Positions 62,146 to 64,000 of a stretch of 64,000 nt of DNA are shown piece after piece. Under the pieces are notes generated by a model, which was not told the DNA's origin, did not search any database, and saw only the letters and a list, made by a program, of their open reading frames with translations. Position numbers and translations under genes: made by a program. Source of the stretch: Emiliania huxleyi CCMP1516 (lineage: Eukaryota; Haptophyta; Isochrysidales; Noelaerhabdaceae); assembly GCF_000372725.1 (NCBI RefSeq), contig NW_005202427.1, positions 962,119 through 1,026,118 of the forward strand. The letters are read 5' to 3'. Each line of letters begins with the position of its first letter. Within the stretch, counting starts at the first letter, position 1.

Positions 62146-62211
62146 GTAGAGGCCGCCGGAAACGGGACTATACGCGGCACCCGCGCTCGTCGCGCCCCGG
62201 GGCGGTGCGCA

Positions 62212-62830
62212 GACATCGCGAATTTGCCCGCTCGCTCGACCCTTTTGCCGCGAGAGGGCGCCGGCCGCGTGTAAGAGGTGGCTGGCGCCCTCTCGCGGCA
62301 TTTGGTGGCGTGGGGAGTGTGGAACGCTACTGGCGGTGTGACAGGGCCTCTCTCGGTTGCGTATGCCGCCATCGGCACGCGGGTGCACAGACATCGCGAC
62401 TCCTGCGCGACTCTGCCCGCTCGCTCGACCCTTTTGCCGCGAGAGGGCGCCGGCCGCGTGTAAGAGGTGGCTGGCGCCCTCTCGCGGCATTTGGTGGCGT
62501 GGGGAGTGCGGAACGCTACTGGCGGCGTGACAGGGCCTCTCTCGGTGCGTATGCCGCCATCGGCACGCGGGTGCGCAGGCATCGCGACTCTGCCCGCTCG
62601 CTCGACCCTTTTGCCGTGAGAGGGCGCCGGCCGCGTGTAAGAGGTGGCTGGCGCCCTGAGGCGGCAATTGGTGGCGTGGGGAGTGTGGAACGCTACTGGC
62701 GGTGTGACAGGGCCTCTCTCGGTTGCGTATGCCGCCCCATCGGCACGCGGGTGCACAGGCATCGCGACTCTGCCCGCTCGCTCGACCCTTTTGCCGCGAG
62801 AGGGCGCCAGCCGCGTGTAAGACTAACCCA
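62212..62830. repeat. ~180-bp satellite with 16-bp hairpin
   Basis: CTCGCTCGACCCTTTTGCCG occurs at 62231, 62420, 62597 (CTCGCTCGAC) and 62777, periods 189, 177 and 180. Each full unit has the inverted repeat GCCGCGAGAGGGCGCC / GGCGCCCTCTCGCGGC (first pair 62247-62262 and 62284-62299); the third unit's arm is degenerate. Confidence 0.9.
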
Positions 62831-62866
62831 AGGTCAGCGTGCGGGGCTAAGTCATGTTGTTGCTCT

Positions 62867-63060
62867 TAAAAGAAAGAAAGAAAACAGACAACCCAAGGGA
62901 GGGATGGGAGGACGGCACGCCGCCACCACACAGGGATTTTAAGGAGAGGTGTGTGGTGCGCTATCCGTCGCCCACCCTAGGGAGTCTGCCTCTTCCTATC
63001 TCTCTTCGCAGTCTCTCGCCGATTCTCGCTGCAACCTTCATGCCACCTCGCGGTCGTCCC
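62867..63060 (+). repeat. Repeat family C, full copy
   Basis: The longest plus-strand copy: AAAAGAAAGAAAGAAAACAG to CTGCCTCTTCCTATCTCTCT, TCGCAG, then ACCTTCATGCCACCTCGCGG. The ATG-containing end matches the start of the gene at 36247-36888. A partial copy follows at 63112-63160. Confidence 0.88.
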
Positions 63061-63391
63061 ACCCTCGTCGTTCTCTCCCTTGTCACTTCCTCCTCTGTCG
63101 CGTCGTTCTCTTAAAAGAAAGAAAGAAAACAGACACGCCAAACGAGGGATGGGACGAGCGTCGTTCTCTTGGAGGACCTCCTACAAGTGGTTGAATTCTT
63201 ATTCTCTCACTGCGACTTGTCGTCGGGAGGCCTCTTTGTTTGCCCTGCCATCTGGGCCGCAGCGTCTGGCATGTCATCTGGCTTCCTCCGTGGCGGCTCG
63301 TCGGGAACGATACCACGAGAGGCGCGTGTCACGGCTCCTCAAAACAGACCGGCCGAGATCCGCGCACTCACGTCGTGCGGTCGGCGCCTAG

Positions 63392-64000
63392 GGCAACTTC
63401 GCCCTCAAGCCGTACTTGGACTGTATCCGAGAGACGCTGGGCGCCGCGCTCTGCGTGAGCAACTTTGCGTCGCAGATCGTCGAGAGGCACAACAAGCCCG
63501 AGGTGGAGGTCGGCACGTCGAGCGAGCTGCTGCTGAACCCGATCGTGATCAGGCGATCCGACCATGAGTCGGTCCTCATCGAGTCGGCAGTCAACTCCGT
63601 CCGCTTCTCCATCAAGGCGCGCATTGCTGCGGAGGGAGTCGCCCGCCTCGCCGCCGCCTCGCCCCACCCCGCCCCCCCTGCCCCCCCCCTCCGCGGGTCG
63701 CAGGTCAAGCAGCTCGATGAGATGGACGAGATCCTGGCGCGCAAGTTCACGCGCTTCCTGATGCTGCGCGCCGACAACTTCATCGTCCTGCGGCGCAAGC
63801 CGGTCCCCGGGTACGACATCTCCTTTTTGCTGACAAACTTCAACGTCGAGGCCCTCTGGAAGCACAAGCTTATTGACTTTGTGATCCAGTTTATGGAGGA
63901 GATCGACTCGGAGATCTCGGTACGCGCACCGCCGCGACGAGTGCCCCCTACCCACCCCAACCCGCCCCCCGCCCACATCCGGCGCAGGCGATGAAGCTGG
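63392..64000 (+). CDS. ARPC4: Arp2/3 complex subunit 4 (ARPC4, p20), partial
   Basis: Exons 63392-63616, 63704-63919 and 63988 onward, cut by the window end. The sequence [60 protein letters not shown] and [19 protein letters not shown] is unmistakable ARPC4, a core subunit of the Arp2/3 actin nucleator holding ARPC2 and the Arps. Intron 63617-63703 (87 nt) is GC-AG (CATCAAG/GCGCGC); intron 63920-63987 (68 nt) is GT-AG. The first exon with the start codon is short and not identified; the acceptor CGCCTAG at 63385-63391 precedes exon 2. The final 30 or so codons lie beyond the window. Confidence 0.96.

Overview
The window is nuclear DNA of a GC-rich, photosynthetic, ciliated eukaryotic microbe; a haptophyte (Emiliania/Chrysochromulina type) fits best, but this is inference from gene content. 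Pointers are short spliceosomal introns (mostly 65-90 nt), many with GC-AG rather than GT-AG ends; a plastid-type RbfA with a hydrophobic leader; a ciliary transition-zone protein of the TMEM216/TMEM17 family; ARPC4 of the Arp2/3 complex; a plasma-membrane P-type H+-ATPase; an ammonium transporter; PP1; and an inositol polyphosphate kinase. Two N-gaps (29182-29834, 42786-42885) each remove part of a gene. No prokaryotic operons, CRISPR array, tRNA or rRNA was seen.

Layout. 1-12.4 kb: a C-terminal membrane-anchor protein, three unrecognised proteins, a maspardin-like alpha/beta hydrolase, a multipass membrane protein and a kynurenine-3-monooxygenase-like flavoprotein. 12.5-15.4 kb: two non-autonomous elements with terminal inverted repeats. 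16.3-17.4 kb: a double ABM-domain protein. 20.9-24.4 kb: homocysteine S-methyltransferase and the TMEM216-like protein. 24.4-27.4 kb: an unrecognised gene split by an 868-bp inverted-repeat element that behaves as an intron, and a gene with two PAM2 motifs. 28.6-31.0 kb: PP1 catalytic subunit. 31.5-40.4 kb: acidic and low-complexity proteins, including an aftiphilin-like clathrin accessory protein, an N-myristoylation-type Glu/Ala repeat protein and a secreted Ala/Ser/Thr repeat protein. 41-48.5 kb: inositol polyphosphate kinase, RbfA, a two-TM protein and an ammonium transporter. 49.8-54.7 kb: a 1.6-kilocodon transposase-like protein with a C48 (Ulp1-type) protease end. 57.3-60.4 kb: H+-ATPase. 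60.4-63.2 kb: stacked repeats. 63.4 kb to the end: ARPC4, cut by the window edge.

The most notable signal is about introns. Several introns coincide with local tandem duplications of exon sequence: in three cases the duplication period equals the intron length (67 nt, 80 nt, and 272 nt = 4 x 68 nt), and related duplications sit at introns of PP1, the flavoprotein, the kinase and the ammonium transporter. Separately, an 868-bp inverted-repeat element with an 8-bp target-site duplication lies in a coding region so that the duplicated target supplies the GT donor and the element supplies the AG acceptor (an introner). The window therefore appears to show two routes of intron gain side by side, in a genome that tolerates GC donors.

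Gene coordinates span start to stop; exon positions are in the evidence text. They rest on reading frames, splice dinucleotides and remembered family patterns; no database search or transcript data were used.
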